NCBI GenBank assembly: GCA_021804595.1
Contig: JAJZHH010000012.1
Span: 1 to 38,518, forward strand
From: Pseudomonadota bacterium
GTDB taxonomy: Bacteria > Pseudomonadota > Gammaproteobacteria > Burkholderiales > Burkholderiaceae_C
DNA length: 38,518 bases
Direction: 5' to 3'
Made by a program: the position numbers and the translations under genes. Of the stretch, positions 24,479 through 35,376 are shown one piece after another. The notes below the pieces were generated by a model. It was not told the DNA's origin. It did not search any database and saw only the letters and a program-made list of their open reading frames with translations. Numbering within the stretch: position 1 is the first letter of the stretch; the number at the start of each line of letters is the position of its first letter.

Positions 24479-25385
24479 CGCTGTGCGTTTCGACGGCGTG
24501 GTCAAGCGCTTCGGCGCCCACGCCGCGGTCGACGGCGTCGACTTCGGCATCGACGAAGGCGAATTCTTCGCCCTGCTCGGCGCCAACGGCGCCGGCAAGA
24601 CGACGCTGATCAGCATGCTCGCCGGTCTGGCGCGGCCGAGCTCGGGGTCGATCCGCGTGCTCGGCGTCGACGTCGTCGCCGAGCCGCTGCGCGCGCGCCG
24701 CCTGCTCGGCGTGGTGCCGCAGGAGCTGGTGTTCGACCCGTTCTTCACCGTGCGCGAAGCGCTGCGCCAGCAATCGGGCTATTTCGGGCTCGGGCGCAAC
24801 GACGCGTGGATCGACGAGCTGCTGCATCACCTCGGCTTGAGCGCGCAGGCCGAGCAGAACATGCGCACGCTGTCGGGCGGCATGAAGCGCCGCGTGATGG
24901 TCGCGCAGGCGCTGGTGCACCGGCCGCCGGTGATCGTGCTCGACGAGCCCACCGCCGGCGTCGACGTCGAGTTGCGGCAGAGCCTGTGGCAGTTCATCAC
25001 CGGCTTGAATCGCCAGGGCCATACCGTGCTGCTGACCACGCATTACCTCGAGGAGGCCGAGACGCTGTGCAGCCGCATCGGCATGCTCAAGCTCGGCCGC
25101 CTGGTCGCGCTCGATCGGACGCACGAGCTGCTGGCGCGCTTCGCGTCGACGCAGCTGCTGTTCCGCGTCGTGCGCGGCGAGCCGCCGGCGCAGCTGGTGT
25201 GCCGCAGCGAAGGCGCGCGGCTGGCGTGCACCGTGCGCGACGCCGCGCAGGTCGAGGCGGCGCTGGGCGCGTTGCGCGAAGCCGGCTGCGACATCGACGA
25301 GCTCGAAGTGCGCCGCGCCGACCTCGAGGACGCCTTCCTGCAGCTCGCCGGCCGTGGCGCGGCGCGTCCGCTGGAGGCGGCATGA
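24471..25385 (+). CDS. ABC-2 type exporter ATP-binding protein (YadG-like)
   Basis: The reading frame begins at ATG 24471 inside the end of mlaB and encodes 304 residues. It shows Walker A GANGAGKTT, signature LSGGMKRRVMVAQALVH, Walker B VIVLDEPTAGVD and switch His LLTTHYLEEAE, then a C-terminal extension of about 90 residues as in drug or polysaccharide exporters. It pairs with the permease next door (ATGA overlap). The substrate is unknown. The link with mla and murA is a conserved betaproteobacterial arrangement and suggests an envelope role. Confidence 0.92.
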   Translation: MVDAVRFDGVVKRFGAHAAVDGVDFGIDEGEFFALLGANGAGKTTLISMLAGLARPSSGSIRVLGVDVVAEPLRARRLLGVVPQELVFDPFFTVREALRQQSGYFGLGRNDAWIDELLHHLGLSAQAEQNMRTLSGGMKRRVMVAQALVHRPPVIVLDEPTAGVDVELRQSLWQFITGLNRQGHTVLLTTHYLEEAETLCSRIGMLKLGRLVALDRTHELLARFASTQLLFRVVRGEPPAQLVCRSEGARLACTVRDAAQVEAALGALREAGCDIDELEVRRADLEDAFLQLAGRGAARPLEAA

Positions 25386-26206
25386 GCACCGAGCCGCGCA
25401 GTGCCGCAGGCGCCACGTTGAGCCCGCTGATGCCCGCCACCGGTTACTGGAGCGGCGGCGTGTGGTCGCTGCTGCGCAAGGAAGTGTTGCGCTTCTGGTC
25501 GGTCGGCCTGCAGACGCTGGGCGCGCCGATGGTCAGCAGCTTGCTGTACCTGCTGATCTTCTCGCACGCGATTTCGGGCCATATCCGGATGTTCGGCCGC
25601 GTGCCGTACACCAGCTTCCTGATTCCGGGGCTGGCGATGATGAGCGTGCTGCAGAACGCGTTCGCGAACACCTCGTCGTCGCTGATCCAGTCCAAGATCA
25701 CCGGCAACCTGGTCTTCATGCTGCTGTCGCCGCTTCGTGCCGGCGAGATGTACATCGGCTACGTCGGCGCGTCGGTCGCGCGCGGCCTCGGCGTCGGCGG
25801 CAGCCTGCTCGTCGTCGCCTGGCTGTTCGTGCCGCTGCAGTTCGCGCACCCGCTGTGGATCGTCGTGTTCGCGCTGCTCGGCGCGGCCATGCTCGGCGCG
25901 CTCGGGCTGATCGCTGGGATCTGGGCCGAGAAATTTGACCAGATGGCCGCGTTCCAGAACTTCCTGATCGTGCCGGCGACCTTCCTTTCCGGTGTGTTCT
26001 ACTCGGTCAACGCGCTGCCGCCGTTCTGGATGGTGGTTTCGCACCTCAACCCCTTTTTCTACCTGGTCGACGGTTTCCGCTATGGATTCTTCGGCGCGTC
26101 GGACGTGTCGCCGTGGCTGTCCCTGCTTGCGGGTTTGCTCGGCAACGCGGTGTGCGGCGGCATCGCGCTGAACTGGCTGCACCGCGGCTACAAACTGCGT
26201 TACTGA
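25382..26206 (+). CDS. ABC-2 type exporter permease (YadH-like)
   Basis: This 274-residue protein has six hydrophobic helices and the ABC-2 signature region SGVFYSVNALPPFWMVVSHLNPFFYLVDGFRYGFFG, typical of the YadH/NodJ group. The N-terminus before the first helix (about 50 residues) is cytoplasmic. It forms the membrane channel for the preceding ATPase. The exported substrate is not indicated. Confidence 0.92.
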   Translation: MSTEPRSAAGATLSPLMPATGYWSGGVWSLLRKEVLRFWSVGLQTLGAPMVSSLLYLLIFSHAISGHIRMFGRVPYTSFLIPGLAMMSVLQNAFANTSSSLIQSKITGNLVFMLLSPLRAGEMYIGYVGASVARGLGVGGSLLVVAWLFVPLQFAHPLWIVVFALLGAAMLGALGLIAGIWAEKFDQMAAFQNFLIVPATFLSGVFYSVNALPPFWMVVSHLNPFFYLVDGFRYGFFGASDVSPWLSLLAGLLGNAVCGGIALNWLHRGYKLRY

Positions 26207-26210
26207 AGCG

Positions 26211-26459
26211 ATGGACACGACCCCTCCGACCCCCGCGCAGCTGCGCGCCTTGATCGCCGCCGGGCTCGAATGCACCCGGCTCGAGGTCGACGGCGACGGC
26301 CGCCACTATTTCGCCACCATCGTCAGCCCGGCCTTCACCGGGCTGAACCGGCTGGCGCGGCACCGGCTGGTCTACGGCGTGCTCGGCGAGCGCATGCGCG
26401 AACAGGTCCACGCGCTGTCGATGCGCACCTTCGCGCCCGGCGAAGCGATCGCCGACTGA
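26211..26459 (+). CDS. BolA/IbaG family protein
   Basis: This 82-residue protein starts four bases after the ABC permease. Its BolA-type fold shows as TRLEVDGDGRHYFATIVSPAFTGLNRLARHRLVYGVLGERMREQVHALSMRTFAPGEA. BolA/IbaG proteins partner monothiol glutaredoxins in Fe-S handling. In E. coli ibaG also sits directly before murA, as here, supporting an IbaG assignment. Confidence 0.88.
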   Translation: MDTTPPTPAQLRALIAAGLECTRLEVDGDGRHYFATIVSPAFTGLNRLARHRLVYGVLGERMREQVHALSMRTFAPGEAIAD

Positions 26460-26474
26460 CGATTCCCCCCTTTC

Positions 26475-27746
26475 ATGGACAGACTTCGTATCCACGGCCA
26501 GCAGCCGCTGCGCGGTGACGTTCGCGCCAGCGGCGCGAAAAATGCCGCGCTGCCCGAGATGGCCGCCAGCCTGCTCAGCGCGCAGCCGCTCGAGCTCGAC
26601 AACGTGCCGCAGTTGATGGACGTGCGCACGCTCGGCGCGCTGCTCGGCGGCATGGGCGTGAGCGTCGCGCGCGACGGTGCGCGCGTGCGCCTTCAGGCCG
26701 ACGCGGTGCACGACTGCGTCGCGCCCTACGAGCGCGTGAAGACCATGCGCGCCAGCATCCTGGTGCTCGGCCCGCTGCTGGCGCGTTTCGGCCACGCGCG
26801 CGTGAGCCTGCCCGGCGGCTGCGCGATCGGCGCGCGCCCGGTCGACCAGCACGTCAAGGGGCTGCAGCTGCTCGGCGCCAGGGTCGACATCGAGCACGGC
26901 GACATCGTCGCCAGCGTGCCCGACGGCCGGCTGCGCGGCGCGCGCATCACCACCGACATGATCACCGTCACCGGCACCGAGAACCTGATGATGGCCGCCG
27001 CGCTGGCGTACGGCGAGACCGTGCTGGAGAACGCCGCGCAGGAGCCCGAGGTCGCCGACCTGGCCGCGCTGCTGAACAAGATGGGCGCGCGCATCGACGG
27101 CGCCGGCAGTTCGCGCATCCGCATCGAAGGCGTGGCCGAACTCGGCGGCGCCGCGCATCGCGTCGTGCCCGACCGCATCGAGGCCGGCACCTTCCTGTGC
27201 GCGGCGCTGGCCACGCGCGGCGACGTCGTCGTGCGCGACTGCGTGCCGCGCCACCTCGACGCGCTGCTCGACAAGCTGCGCGACGCCGGCGCCGAGGTCG
27301 ACTGCGGCGACGACTGGGTGCGCGTGCGCGCCGACGCACTGCCCGGTGGTCGGCCGCGCGCGGTGTCGGTGCGCACCGGCGAATACCCCGGTTTCGCCAC
27401 CGACATGCAGGCGCAGTTCATGGCCGTCGACTGCGTCGCGCAAGGTGCGGCGACGCTGACCGAGACCATTTTCGAGAACCGCTTCATGCACGTGCAGGAG
27501 TTGGTGCGGCTGGGTGCCAACATCACCATCGAAGGCAACACCTGTGTCGTGCAGGGGGTCGAGCGGCTGTCGGGCGCCACCGTGATGGCCACCGATCTGC
27601 GCGCCTCGGCCGGGCTGGTCATCGCCGGTCTGGCCGCCGAAGGCACCACCGTGATCGAGCGCATCTACCACCTGGACCGCGGCTACGAGGCCATCGAGCA
27701 CAAGCTCGGCGCCCTCGGCGCGCGCATCGAGCGACTGCGCGCCTGA
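26475..27746 (+). CDS. murA: UDP-N-acetylglucosamine 1-carboxyvinyltransferase MurA
   Basis: MurA makes the first committed peptidoglycan precursor in the cytoplasm by adding enolpyruvate to UDP-GlcNAc. The 423 residues match the family. K22-N23 in [16 protein letters not shown], the fosfomycin-target C116 in [20 protein letters not shown], and [15 protein letters not shown] are visible; C116 retained means fosfomycin sensitivity would be expected at the target level. It follows the bolA-like gene by 15 bases and precedes hisG by 26. Confidence 0.98.
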   Translation: MDRLRIHGQQPLRGDVRASGAKNAALPEMAASLLSAQPLELDNVPQLMDVRTLGALLGGMGVSVARDGARVRLQADAVHDCVAPYERVKTMRASILVLGPLLARFGHARVSLPGGCAIGARPVDQHVKGLQLLGARVDIEHGDIVASVPDGRLRGARITTDMITVTGTENLMMAAALAYGETVLENAAQEPEVADLAALLNKMGARIDGAGSSRIRIEGVAELGGAAHRVVPDRIEAGTFLCAALATRGDVVVRDCVPRHLDALLDKLRDAGAEVDCGDDWVRVRADALPGGRPRAVSVRTGEYPGFATDMQAQFMAVDCVAQGAATLTETIFENRFMHVQELVRLGANITIEGNTCVVQGVERLSGATVMATDLRASAGLVIAGLAAEGTTVIERIYHLDRGYEAIEHKLGALGARIERLRA

Positions 27747-27772
27747 GCGCGCACCTTCGACGAGACCCGACC

Positions 27773-28441
27773 ATGCTGACACTCGCGCTGTCCAAGGGCC
27801 GCATTTTCGACGACACGCTGCCGCTGCTGGCGCGCGCCGGCATCAGCGTCACCGAGGACCCCGATTCCACCCGCCGGCTGATCCTGCCGACCAACCGCGA
27901 CGACCTGCGCGTCGTGCTGGTGCGCGCCAGCGACGTGCCGACCTATGTGCGCTACGGCGGCGCCGACTTCGGCGTCGCCGGGCTCGACGTGCTGCTCGAG
28001 GCCGACGCCACGCTCGGCGGCGACGGCCTGTACCGGCCGCTCGACCTGGGCATCGCGCGCTGCCGGCTGGCGGTGGCCACGCGCGGCGACTTCGATTACG
28101 CGCAGCGCGTGCGCCAGGGCGCGCGGCTGCGCGTGGCGACCAAATACGTGCACCTGGCGCGCGAGCACTTCGCCGCCAAGGGCGTGCACGTCGACCTGGT
28201 CAAGCTGTACGGCTCGATGGAGCTGGCGCCGCTGATCGGCATGGCCGACGCCATCGTCGACCTCGTCTCCAGCGGCGGCACGCTGAAGGCCAACGGACTG
28301 GTCGAAGTCGAGCGCATCATGGACATCTCGTCCAGGCTGATCGTCAACCAGGCCAGCTACAAGACGCGCGCCGCGCAACTGCGCCCGCTGGTCGACGCGC
28401 TGCGCGCCGCGGTCGCCGCGCAACCGGAGAACGCCCGATGA
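27773..28441 (+). CDS. hisG: ATP phosphoribosyltransferase catalytic subunit, short form
   Basis: First step of histidine synthesis. ATG 27773 gives [23 protein letters not shown] and 222 residues; the ORF track's earlier start overlaps murA out of frame. The PRPP loop [18 protein letters not shown] and the [12 protein letters not shown] segment are present. It lacks the C-terminal regulatory ACT-like domain of long HisG, so it should need HisZ, which is not in the window. It overlaps hisD by 4 bases. Confidence 0.97.
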   Translation: MLTLALSKGRIFDDTLPLLARAGISVTEDPDSTRRLILPTNRDDLRVVLVRASDVPTYVRYGGADFGVAGLDVLLEADATLGGDGLYRPLDLGIARCRLAVATRGDFDYAQRVRQGARLRVATKYVHLAREHFAAKGVHVDLVKLYGSMELAPLIGMADAIVDLVSSGGTLKANGLVEVERIMDISSRLIVNQASYKTRAAQLRPLVDALRAAVAAQPENAR

Positions 28442-29757
28442 ACGCCCCCCTGCAGCTGCGCCGGCTCGACACCGCGGCGGCCGACTTCGACGCCGCGTTC
28501 GACGCGCTGTTCGCGCGCATGGCCGAGGAGAATGCCGAGATCGACACCCGCGCCGGCGCCATCGTCGACGACGTGCGCCGCCGCGGCGATGCCGCGGTGC
28601 TCGAGTACACCGCGCGCTTCGACCGCGTCGACGCCGCCGCCGTCGCCGCGCTGGAAATCGACCAGCCCTCGCTGCAGCGCGCGCTGCGCGAGATCCCGGC
28701 CGAGCAGCGCGACGCGCTGGTCGAGGCGGCGGCGCGCGTGCGCGACTACCACCAGCTGCAGATGGAGCAGGTCGGGCGCAGCTGGGAGTACCGCGACGCC
28801 GACGGCACGCTGCTCGGGCAGAAGGTCACCCCGCTGGACCGCGTCGGCATCTACGTTCCCGGCGGCAAGGCGGCGTACCCGTCGTCGGTGCTGATGAACG
28901 CGATTCCGGCGCACGTCGCCGGCGTGCCCGAAATCGTCATGGTCGTGCCCACGCCGGGCGGCGAGCGCAACCCGCTGGTGCTGGCCGCCGCGGCCGTGGC
29001 CGGCGTCAGCCGCGCCTTCGCCATCGGCGGCGCGCAGGCGGTCGGCGCGCTGGCCTGGGGCACCGCGACGGTGCCGCGCGTGGACAAGATCACCGGCCCC
29101 GGCAACGCCTACGTCGCCGCGGCCAAGCGCCGCGTGTTCGGCATCTGCGGCATCGACATGATCGCCGGCCCGTCGGAAATCCTGGTCATCGCCGACGGCA
29201 GCACGCCGCCGGACTGGGTGGCGATGGACCTGTTCAGCCAGGCCGAGCACGACGAACTGGCGCAAAGCATCCTGCTGTGCCCCGACGCGGCCTACCTCGA
29301 CGCGGTCGCGCAGGCCATCGCGCGGCTGCTGCCCGACATGGCGCGGCGCGACATCATCGAGGCCTCGCTGCGCGACCGCGGCGCGCTGATCCGCGTGCGC
29401 GACCTCGACGAGGCCTGCGCACTGGCCGACCGCATCGCCCCCGAGCACCTCGAGCTGGCCTGCGCACAGCCGCGTCCGCTGGCCGACCGGCTGCGCCACG
29501 CCGGCGCCATCTTCCTCGGCGCCTACACCTCGGAGTCGCTGGGCGACTACTGCGCCGGCCCCAACCACGTGCTGCCGACTTCGGGTACCGCGCGCTTCTC
29601 GTCGCCGCTGGGCGTGTACGACTTCATCAAGCGCAGCAGCCTGATCGAAGTCAGCGCCGCCGGCGCCGACCGGCTCGGCCGCATCGCGTCGGTGCTCGCG
29701 CACGGCGAGCGGCTGCAGGCGCACGCGCGCGCCGCCGAACTGAGGCTGGCGCGGTGA
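28438..29757 (+). CDS. hisD: Histidinol dehydrogenase
   Basis: HisD performs the last two oxidations from histidinol to histidine, using NAD and zinc. The 439 residues show [70 protein letters not shown] and the catalytic [10 protein letters not shown]-type region ([11 protein letters not shown]), plus [21 protein letters not shown]. Overlaps at both ends (hisG 4 bases, hisC 4 bases) show tight coupling. Confidence 0.98.
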   Translation: MNAPLQLRRLDTAAADFDAAFDALFARMAEENAEIDTRAGAIVDDVRRRGDAAVLEYTARFDRVDAAAVAALEIDQPSLQRALREIPAEQRDALVEAAARVRDYHQLQMEQVGRSWEYRDADGTLLGQKVTPLDRVGIYVPGGKAAYPSSVLMNAIPAHVAGVPEIVMVVPTPGGERNPLVLAAAAVAGVSRAFAIGGAQAVGALAWGTATVPRVDKITGPGNAYVAAAKRRVFGICGIDMIAGPSEILVIADGSTPPDWVAMDLFSQAEHDELAQSILLCPDAAYLDAVAQAIARLLPDMARRDIIEASLRDRGALIRVRDLDEACALADRIAPEHLELACAQPRPLADRLRHAGAIFLGAYTSESLGDYCAGPNHVLPTSGTARFSSPLGVYDFIKRSSLIEVSAAGADRLGRIASVLAHGERLQAHARAAELRLAR

Positions 29758-30830
29758 GCCGCTTCTGGAGCGAAGTCGTGCACGGCCTGACGCCCTACGT
29801 GCCGGGCGAGCAGCCGAAGATCGACGGGCTGATCAAGCTCAACACCAACGAGTGCCCGTATCCGCCGAGCCGCGCGGTGCTCGACGCGATCGCCGCCGCC
29901 GGCGGCGACGCGCTGCGCCTGTACCCGGACCCGCAGGCGCTGGAGCTGCGCGCGGCGATCGCCGCGCACCACGGCGTCGACCTCGCCCAGGTGTTCGTCG
30001 GCAACGGCTCCGACGAAGTGCTGGCCCACGTCTTCATGGCGCTGCTGCGCCACGATGCGCCGCTGCTGCTGCCCGACATCAGCTACAGCTTCTACCCGGT
30101 GTATGCGAAGCTGTACGGCATCGACGCCGAGCCGGTCGCGCTCGACGAGGCCTTGCACATCCGCGTCGACGACTATCTGGCGCGGCCGCGCAACGGCGGC
30201 ATCGTGCTGGCCAACCCGAACGCGCCGACCGGCATCGCGCTGGAGCTGGCCGAGATCGAGCGGCTGCTGCGCGGCAACCGCGACAGCGTCGTCGTGGTCG
30301 ACGAGGCCTACGTCGACTTCGGCGCGCGCAGCGCGTTGGCGCTGCTTGACGGCCATCCGAACCTGCTGGTCGTGCGCACGCTGTCGAAGTCGCGCGCGCT
30401 GGCCGGGCTGCGCGTCGGCTACTGCGTCGGCGCGCCCGAGCTGATCGACGGGCTCACCCGGGTCAAGGACAGCTTCAACTCCTACCCGCTCGATCGCCTG
30501 GCGCTGGCCGGCGCGACCGCGGCGATGCGCGACGACGCCTGGTTCGCCGACACCTGCGCGCGCATCATCGCCAGCCGCGAGCAGCTGATCGCGGGCCTGG
30601 CCGAGCTGGGCTTCGACGTGCTGCCGTCGGCGGCCAACTTCGTGTTCGCGCGCCACCCGGCCGCCGACGCGGCGCGGCTGGCCGCCGAGCTGCGCGCGCG
30701 CCGCATCCTGGTGCGCCACTTCGCGCGGCCCGAGCGGATCGCCCAATTCCTGCGCATCAGCGTCGGCACCGACGCACAATGCGACGCTTTGCTGCAGGCT
30801 TTGCGTGAAATCTTGTCGCAAGCTCTGTAA
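29754..30830 (+). CDS. hisC: Histidinol-phosphate aminotransferase
   Basis: I start this gene at GTG 29754 (GTGA overlap with hisD), giving [21 protein letters not shown] and 358 residues. The ORF track's upstream ATG lies deep in hisD. PLP-enzyme motifs are [49 protein letters not shown] and the PLP lysine in [16 protein letters not shown]. Converts imidazole-acetol phosphate to histidinol phosphate. Confidence 0.97.
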   Translation: MSRFWSEVVHGLTPYVPGEQPKIDGLIKLNTNECPYPPSRAVLDAIAAAGGDALRLYPDPQALELRAAIAAHHGVDLAQVFVGNGSDEVLAHVFMALLRHDAPLLLPDISYSFYPVYAKLYGIDAEPVALDEALHIRVDDYLARPRNGGIVLANPNAPTGIALELAEIERLLRGNRDSVVVVDEAYVDFGARSALALLDGHPNLLVVRTLSKSRALAGLRVGYCVGAPELIDGLTRVKDSFNSYPLDRLALAGATAAMRDDAWFADTCARIIASREQLIAGLAELGFDVLPSAANFVFARHPAADAARLAAELRARRILVRHFARPERIAQFLRISVGTDAQCDALLQALREILSQAL

Positions 30831-30850
30831 GCTTGGTTAACATCCGAGCC

Positions 30851-31438
30851 ATGCGACGCGCCCAAGTCACCCGTGAAACCGCCGAGACGCGGATCGAAGT
30901 CGAGCTGAACCTCGACGGCAGCGGCCAGTCCAGGCTGGACACCGGAATCGGCTTCTTCGACCACATGCTCGACCAGATCGCCCGCCACGCGCTGGTCGAC
31001 CTCGTCGTCAGCGCTCGCGGCGACCTGCACATCGACGGCCACCACACGGTCGAGGACGTCGGCATCACGCTGGGCCAGGCGCTGGCCGCCGCGCTCGGCG
31101 ACAAGAAGGGCGTGCGCCGCTACGGCCACGCCTACGTGCCGCTGGACGAGGCGCTGTCGCGCGTCGTCGTCGACTTCTCCGGGCGCCCGGGGCTGGTCTG
31201 GAACGTGCCGTTCACGCGCGCGTCGATCGGCCAGTTCGACGTCGAGCTGGCGCACGAATTCTTCCAGGGTCTGGTCAACCACGCCCAGATCACGCTGCAC
31301 ATCGACAATCTGCGCGGCGAGAACTCGCACCACCAGTGCGAGACCGTGTTCAAGGCCTTCGCCCGCGCGCTGCGCGCGGCCGCCGAAATCGATCCGCGCG
31401 CCGCCGGCGCGATTCCGTCGACCAAGGGCTCCCTGTAA
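30851..31438 (+). CDS. hisB: Imidazoleglycerol-phosphate dehydratase, monofunctional
   Basis: ATG 30851 gives 195 residues, the standard size; the ORF track uses an upstream TTG. The manganese-binding motifs are [16 protein letters not shown] and [15 protein letters not shown], with a second pair around [15 protein letters not shown] and [17 protein letters not shown]. There is no fused histidinol phosphatase domain as in E. coli HisB, so a separate phosphatase must exist elsewhere. 20 bases follow hisC. Confidence 0.97.
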   Translation: MRRAQVTRETAETRIEVELNLDGSGQSRLDTGIGFFDHMLDQIARHALVDLVVSARGDLHIDGHHTVEDVGITLGQALAAALGDKKGVRRYGHAYVPLDEALSRVVVDFSGRPGLVWNVPFTRASIGQFDVELAHEFFQGLVNHAQITLHIDNLRGENSHHQCETVFKAFARALRAAAEIDPRAAGAIPSTKGSL

Positions 31439-31445
31439 CGCCAGC

Positions 31446-31470
31446 GGCCGCGCCGCGCGCGGCCACGCTT
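31446..31470 (+). other. GC hairpin between hisB and hisH
   Basis: GGCCGCG pairs with CGCGGCC around CCGCG, followed by ACGCTTTCCC. It resembles an intrinsic terminator with a poor T tail and sits 8 bases after the hisB stop. It may lower read-through into hisHAFIE or mark an mRNA processing site. Confidence 0.35.
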
Positions 31471-31503
31471 TCCCTCAACAGCCGAAACCCTTCCCCAGAG
31501 CGG

Positions 31504-32163
31504 ATGAAAACCGTCGTCATCGTCGATTACGGCATGGGCAACCTGCGCTCGGTGTCGCAGGCCGTGCTGCACGTCGCCCGCGGCCTGCCGTGGCGCGTCG
31601 TCGTCAGCGCCGACGCGGCGCAAGTGCGCGCGGCCGATCGCATCGTGCTGCCCGGCCAGGGCGCGATGCCCGACTGCATGCGCGAGCTGCACGACTGCGG
31701 GCTGCAGCGCGCGGTGCTCGACGCGGTGGCCGGCGGACGGCCGCTGTTCGGCGTCTGCGTCGGCATGCAGATGCTGCTCGAGCGCAGCGAGGAAGGCCCC
31801 ACCGACGGCCTCGGCCTGATCGGCGGCGACGTGCGCCGTTTTCGCCTCGACGGCCTGCTGCAGCCCGACGGCAGCCGCTACAAGGTGCCGCACATGGGCT
31901 GGAACGCGGTGCACCAGTGCGCGCCCGACGGCGTCGTCCACCCGCTGTGGGCGGGGGTGGCGCAGGAGGCGGCGTTCTATTTCGTTCACAGTTTCTACGC
32001 GAATCCGTCCCTTCAGGCTGACGTGGCCGGCACGACCGATTACGGTGTGACTTTTGCCAGTGCGGTCGCCAGGGATAACATTTTCGCGACCCAGTTCCAC
32101 CCCGAGAAGAGCGCCGCGGCCGGGCTTGCGCTGTACCGCAACTTCCTCGACTGGAACCCTTGA
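31504..32163 (+). CDS. hisH: Imidazole glycerol phosphate synthase glutaminase subunit
   Basis: HisH supplies ammonia from glutamine to HisF. ATG 31504 gives [21 protein letters not shown] and 219 residues. The class I amidotransferase nucleophile is the Cys in [18 protein letters not shown], and the His-Glu of the triad are in [15 protein letters not shown] 65-base gap with a hairpin separates it from hisB, and 76 bases separate it from hisA, so this part of the operon is less tightly packed. Confidence 0.97.
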   Translation: MKTVVIVDYGMGNLRSVSQAVLHVARGLPWRVVVSADAAQVRAADRIVLPGQGAMPDCMRELHDCGLQRAVLDAVAGGRPLFGVCVGMQMLLERSEEGPTDGLGLIGGDVRRFRLDGLLQPDGSRYKVPHMGWNAVHQCAPDGVVHPLWAGVAQEAAFYFVHSFYANPSLQADVAGTTDYGVTFASAVARDNIFATQFHPEKSAAAGLALYRNFLDWNP

Positions 32164-32239
32164 GCGGTTCCGTGGTCTACCACCATCATTGCCTGTATCG
32201 CCAACCCATCCTGTCAACGCTGTCCCGAACCGTGCTGCC

Positions 32240-32985
32240 ATGTTGCTGATCCCCGCGATCGATCTGAAGAACGGCGAATGCGTGCGCCTCGAGCAAGGCG
32301 AAATGCAAGCCGCCACCGTGTTTTCCCGTGACCCGGCCGCGATGGCGCGGCACTGGGTCGAGCAGGGCGCGCAGCGCCTGCACCTGGTCGACCTCAACGG
32401 CGCCTTCGCCGGGCGCCCGGAAAACGAGCCGGCGATCCGCGCCATCCTGCGCGAAGTCGGCGCCGACATCCCGGTGCAGCTCGGCGGCGGCATCCGCGAC
32501 CTCGAAACCATCGAGCGCTACCTCGACGACGGCCTGGGCTACGTGATCATCGGCACCGCCGCGGTGAAGAACCCCGGCTTCCTGAAAGAGGCGTGCAGCG
32601 CTTTCGGCGGCCACATCATCGTCGGCCTCGACGCGCGCGACGGCAAGGTCGCCACCGACGGCTGGAGCAAGCTGACCGGCCACGAAGTCGTCGACCTGGC
32701 GCGCAAGTTCGAGGAATACGGCGTCGAGGCGGTGATCTACACCGACATCGGCCGCGACGGAATGCTCACCGGCATCAACATCGACGCCACCGTCAGGCTG
32801 GCCGAGGCGCTGACCATTCCGGTCATCGCCAGCGGTGGCCTGGCCGGCATGGCCGACGTCGAGCGCCTGCTCGAAGTCGAGCCCAGCGGCGTCGAAGGCG
32901 TGATCTGCGGCCGCGCGATCTACACCGGCGCGCTCGACTTCAAGGCCGCGCAGCAGCGCGTGGCCGCCGCGGCCGAGGAGGCCTG

Positions 32986-32986
<1 letters not shown>
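32240..32986 (+). CDS. hisA: ProFAR isomerase HisA
   Basis: This TIM-barrel isomerase of 248 residues starts [20 protein letters not shown]; the catalytic aspartates are in AIDLKNG (residue 8) and [12 protein letters not shown]. The phosphate loops QLGGGIRD and [17 protein letters not shown] are present. The start codon has no obvious ribosome site, and a short palindrome GTGGTCTACCAC lies in the preceding gap (about 32171-32182). It overlaps hisF by one base (TGATG). Confidence 0.97.
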
Positions 32987-33747
<761 letters not shown>

Positions 33748-33769
33748 CGCGCCGCACTACACTTCGCGC

Positions 33770-34159
33770 ATGGACTGGATCGACGACATTCGCTGGGACG
33801 AAGCCGGCCTTGTGCCCGCGATCGCGCAGGAAGCCGACAGCGGCGACGTGCTGATGATGGCGTGGATGAACCGCGACGCGCTGCAGCGCACCGTCGAACT
33901 CGGCGAGGCCGTCTACTGGTCGCGCTCGCGCGGCCGGCTGTGGCACAAGGGCGAGGCATCGGGCCATGTGCAGAAAGTCGAATCGATCCGCCTGGACTGC
34001 GACGGCGACGTGCTGCTGCTGCGCGTGCGCCAGCTCGGCCACGAGCCCGGCATCGCCTGCCACACCGGGCGCCACTCGTGCTTCTACCGCGAACTGCAGG
34101 ACCAGCGCTGGGCCAGCGTCGAGCCGGTGCTGAAGGACCCCGAAAGCATCTACCGATGA
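33770..34159 (+). CDS. hisI: Phosphoribosyl-AMP cyclohydrolase
   Basis: This is a separate HisI of 129 residues, not fused to HisE. The metal-binding motifs are [12 protein letters not shown] (Asp-rich) and [15 protein letters not shown] (zinc cysteines), with [38 protein letters not shown] in the substrate pocket. Overlaps hisE by 4 bases. Confidence 0.97.
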   Translation: MDWIDDIRWDEAGLVPAIAQEADSGDVLMMAWMNRDALQRTVELGEAVYWSRSRGRLWHKGEASGHVQKVESIRLDCDGDVLLLRVRQLGHEPGIACHTGRHSCFYRELQDQRWASVEPVLKDPESIYR

Positions 34160-34494
34160 GCCAAGCCCCTGTCCACGACGTGCTCGAACGCCTCGCCGAG
34201 GTCATCGAAGGCCGCAAGACGGCCGATCCGGCGACGTCCTACGTCGCGCGCCTGTTCGCCAAGGGCGACGACGCGGTGCTGAAGAAGGTCGGCGAGGAGG
34301 CCACCGAGTTCGTGCTCGCGGCCAAGGGCGGCGACCGTGCACAGCTCGTCTACGAAGCCGCCGACCTGTGGTTCCACTGCCTGGTGGCGCTGGCCGCGCA
34401 CGACGTGAAGCCGGCTGAAGTGCTGCGCGAACTTGCGCGACGTGAAGGTTTGTCGGGGCTCGACGAGTTCGCCGCGCGTACCCAGGTAAAATAA
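34156..34494 (+). CDS. hisE: Phosphoribosyl-ATP pyrophosphatase
   Basis: This 112-residue all-helical MazG-like enzyme starts at ATG 34156, overlapping hisI. Motifs are [31 protein letters not shown] and [15 protein letters not shown], where the Glu and Asp residues bind magnesium. Last gene of the his cluster; the tat genes follow directly, without the HIT-family gene that often lies between in related genomes (from memory). Confidence 0.96.
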   Translation: MSQAPVHDVLERLAEVIEGRKTADPATSYVARLFAKGDDAVLKKVGEEATEFVLAAKGGDRAQLVYEAADLWFHCLVALAAHDVKPAEVLRELARREGLSGLDEFAARTQVK

Positions 34495-34502
34495 CGCGGA
34501 TT

Positions 34503-34521
34503 GCACCGCACTTGGCGGTGC
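34503..34521 (+). other. Hairpin in the tatA leader
   Basis: GCACCGC and GCGGTGC form a perfect 7-pair stem with loop ACTTG, 8 bases after hisE and 28 bases before tatA. No T run follows, so it is more likely a leader or processing element than a terminator. Confidence 0.35.
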
Positions 34522-34549
34522 CGCCGCAGCTTTGCGTGGAGGTGGAGAA

Positions 34550-34789
34550 ATGGGCGGTTTGAGCATTTGGCACTGGCTGATCGTTCTCGTCATCGTGATG
34601 ATGGTGTTCGGCACCAAGAAGCTGAAGAACATCGGCACCGACCTCGGCGCCGCGGTCAAGGGCTTCAAGGAAGGCATGCGTGACGGCGAAGGCGAAAGCG
34701 CTGCAGCCGACAACAAGCAGGCCATCGCGCAGCAAGGCGCGGTGAAGAAGGACACCATCGACGTCGAGGCGAAGGAAAAGTCATCCTGA
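34550..34789 (+). CDS. tatA: Sec-independent protein translocase TatA
   Basis: ATG 34550 follows a very strong GGAGGTGGAG site; the ORF track's start at 34532 reads through that site. The 79 residues are an N-terminal membrane helix ([21 protein letters not shown]), the FGTKKL hinge, an amphipathic helix ([19 protein letters not shown]) and a charged tail. Many copies assemble at TatBC to pass folded proteins across the inner membrane. Confidence 0.97.
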   Translation: MGGLSIWHWLIVLVIVMMVFGTKKLKNIGTDLGAAVKGFKEGMRDGEGESAAADNKQAIAQQGAVKKDTIDVEAKEKSS

Positions 34790-34809
34790 ACCGTTAGCGC
34801 CACGGCGCC

Positions 34810-34834
34810 GGCCGGCGATCGCGCCGGCCTTTTT
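34810..34834 (+). terminator. Strong intrinsic terminator between tatA and tatB
   Basis: GGCCGGCG pairs perfectly with CGCCGGCC around an ATCG loop and is followed at once by TTTTT. It lies 20 bases after tatA and 20 before tatB. It should reduce tatBC transcription relative to tatA, unless a promoter lies inside the short gap or read-through is high. Confidence 0.85.
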
Positions 34835-34854
34835 GTTCGCCAGCGCAATCCAGC

Positions 34855-35343
34855 ATGTTCGACATCGGCGTTTCGGAACTTGGCGTGATCGGCGTGGTCG
34901 CGCTGGTCGTGCTCGGCCCCGAGCGGCTGCCCCGCGTCGCGCGCACCGTCGGCAACCTGATCGGCCGCGCGCAGCGCTACATGGCCGACGTCAAGTCCGA
35001 GGTCAACCGGCAGATGGATCTCGAGGAGCTGCGCTCGATGAAAGCCAGCGTCGAGGAGTCGGTGCGCCAGATCCAGACTTCGGTGGCCGACAACGTCGGC
35101 CAGATCCACGACGAATTCGACGCCGCGTGGCGCGAAGCCACCTCGGGCCTGCACGGCGACGCCGACACGTCCGCCGATGCGCTGCCCGCCGGCCCGCAGC
35201 CCTACCTGGGCGACGCGCCGAGCGCCCGGCGCACGCGGCGCCAGCCGCCGGCGGTGCCGGTCTGGTACCGGCGGCAGTCGCGCGTGCGTCGCCATGCGCT
35301 GTCGGCCGCCGCGCGTGCCGCGCGCCAGACGCGGCGCGGCTGA
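34855..35343 (+). CDS. tatB: Sec-independent protein translocase TatB
   Basis: This 162-residue protein has the N-terminal helix MFDIGVSELGVIGVVALVVLGPERLPRVART, where the LGPERLP hinge and E8 are TatB hallmarks. A long amphipathic and coiled region (about 25-95) and an Arg-rich C-terminal tail follow. With TatC it forms the receptor for twin-arginine signal peptides. tatC starts 33 bases later. Confidence 0.95.
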   Translation: MFDIGVSELGVIGVVALVVLGPERLPRVARTVGNLIGRAQRYMADVKSEVNRQMDLEELRSMKASVEESVRQIQTSVADNVGQIHDEFDAAWREATSGLHGDADTSADALPAGPQPYLGDAPSARRTRRQPPAVPVWYRRQSRVRRHALSAAARAARQTRRG

Positions 35344-35376
35344 AAGCCTCAGCGTCCACCCCGAACCCAGCATCCC

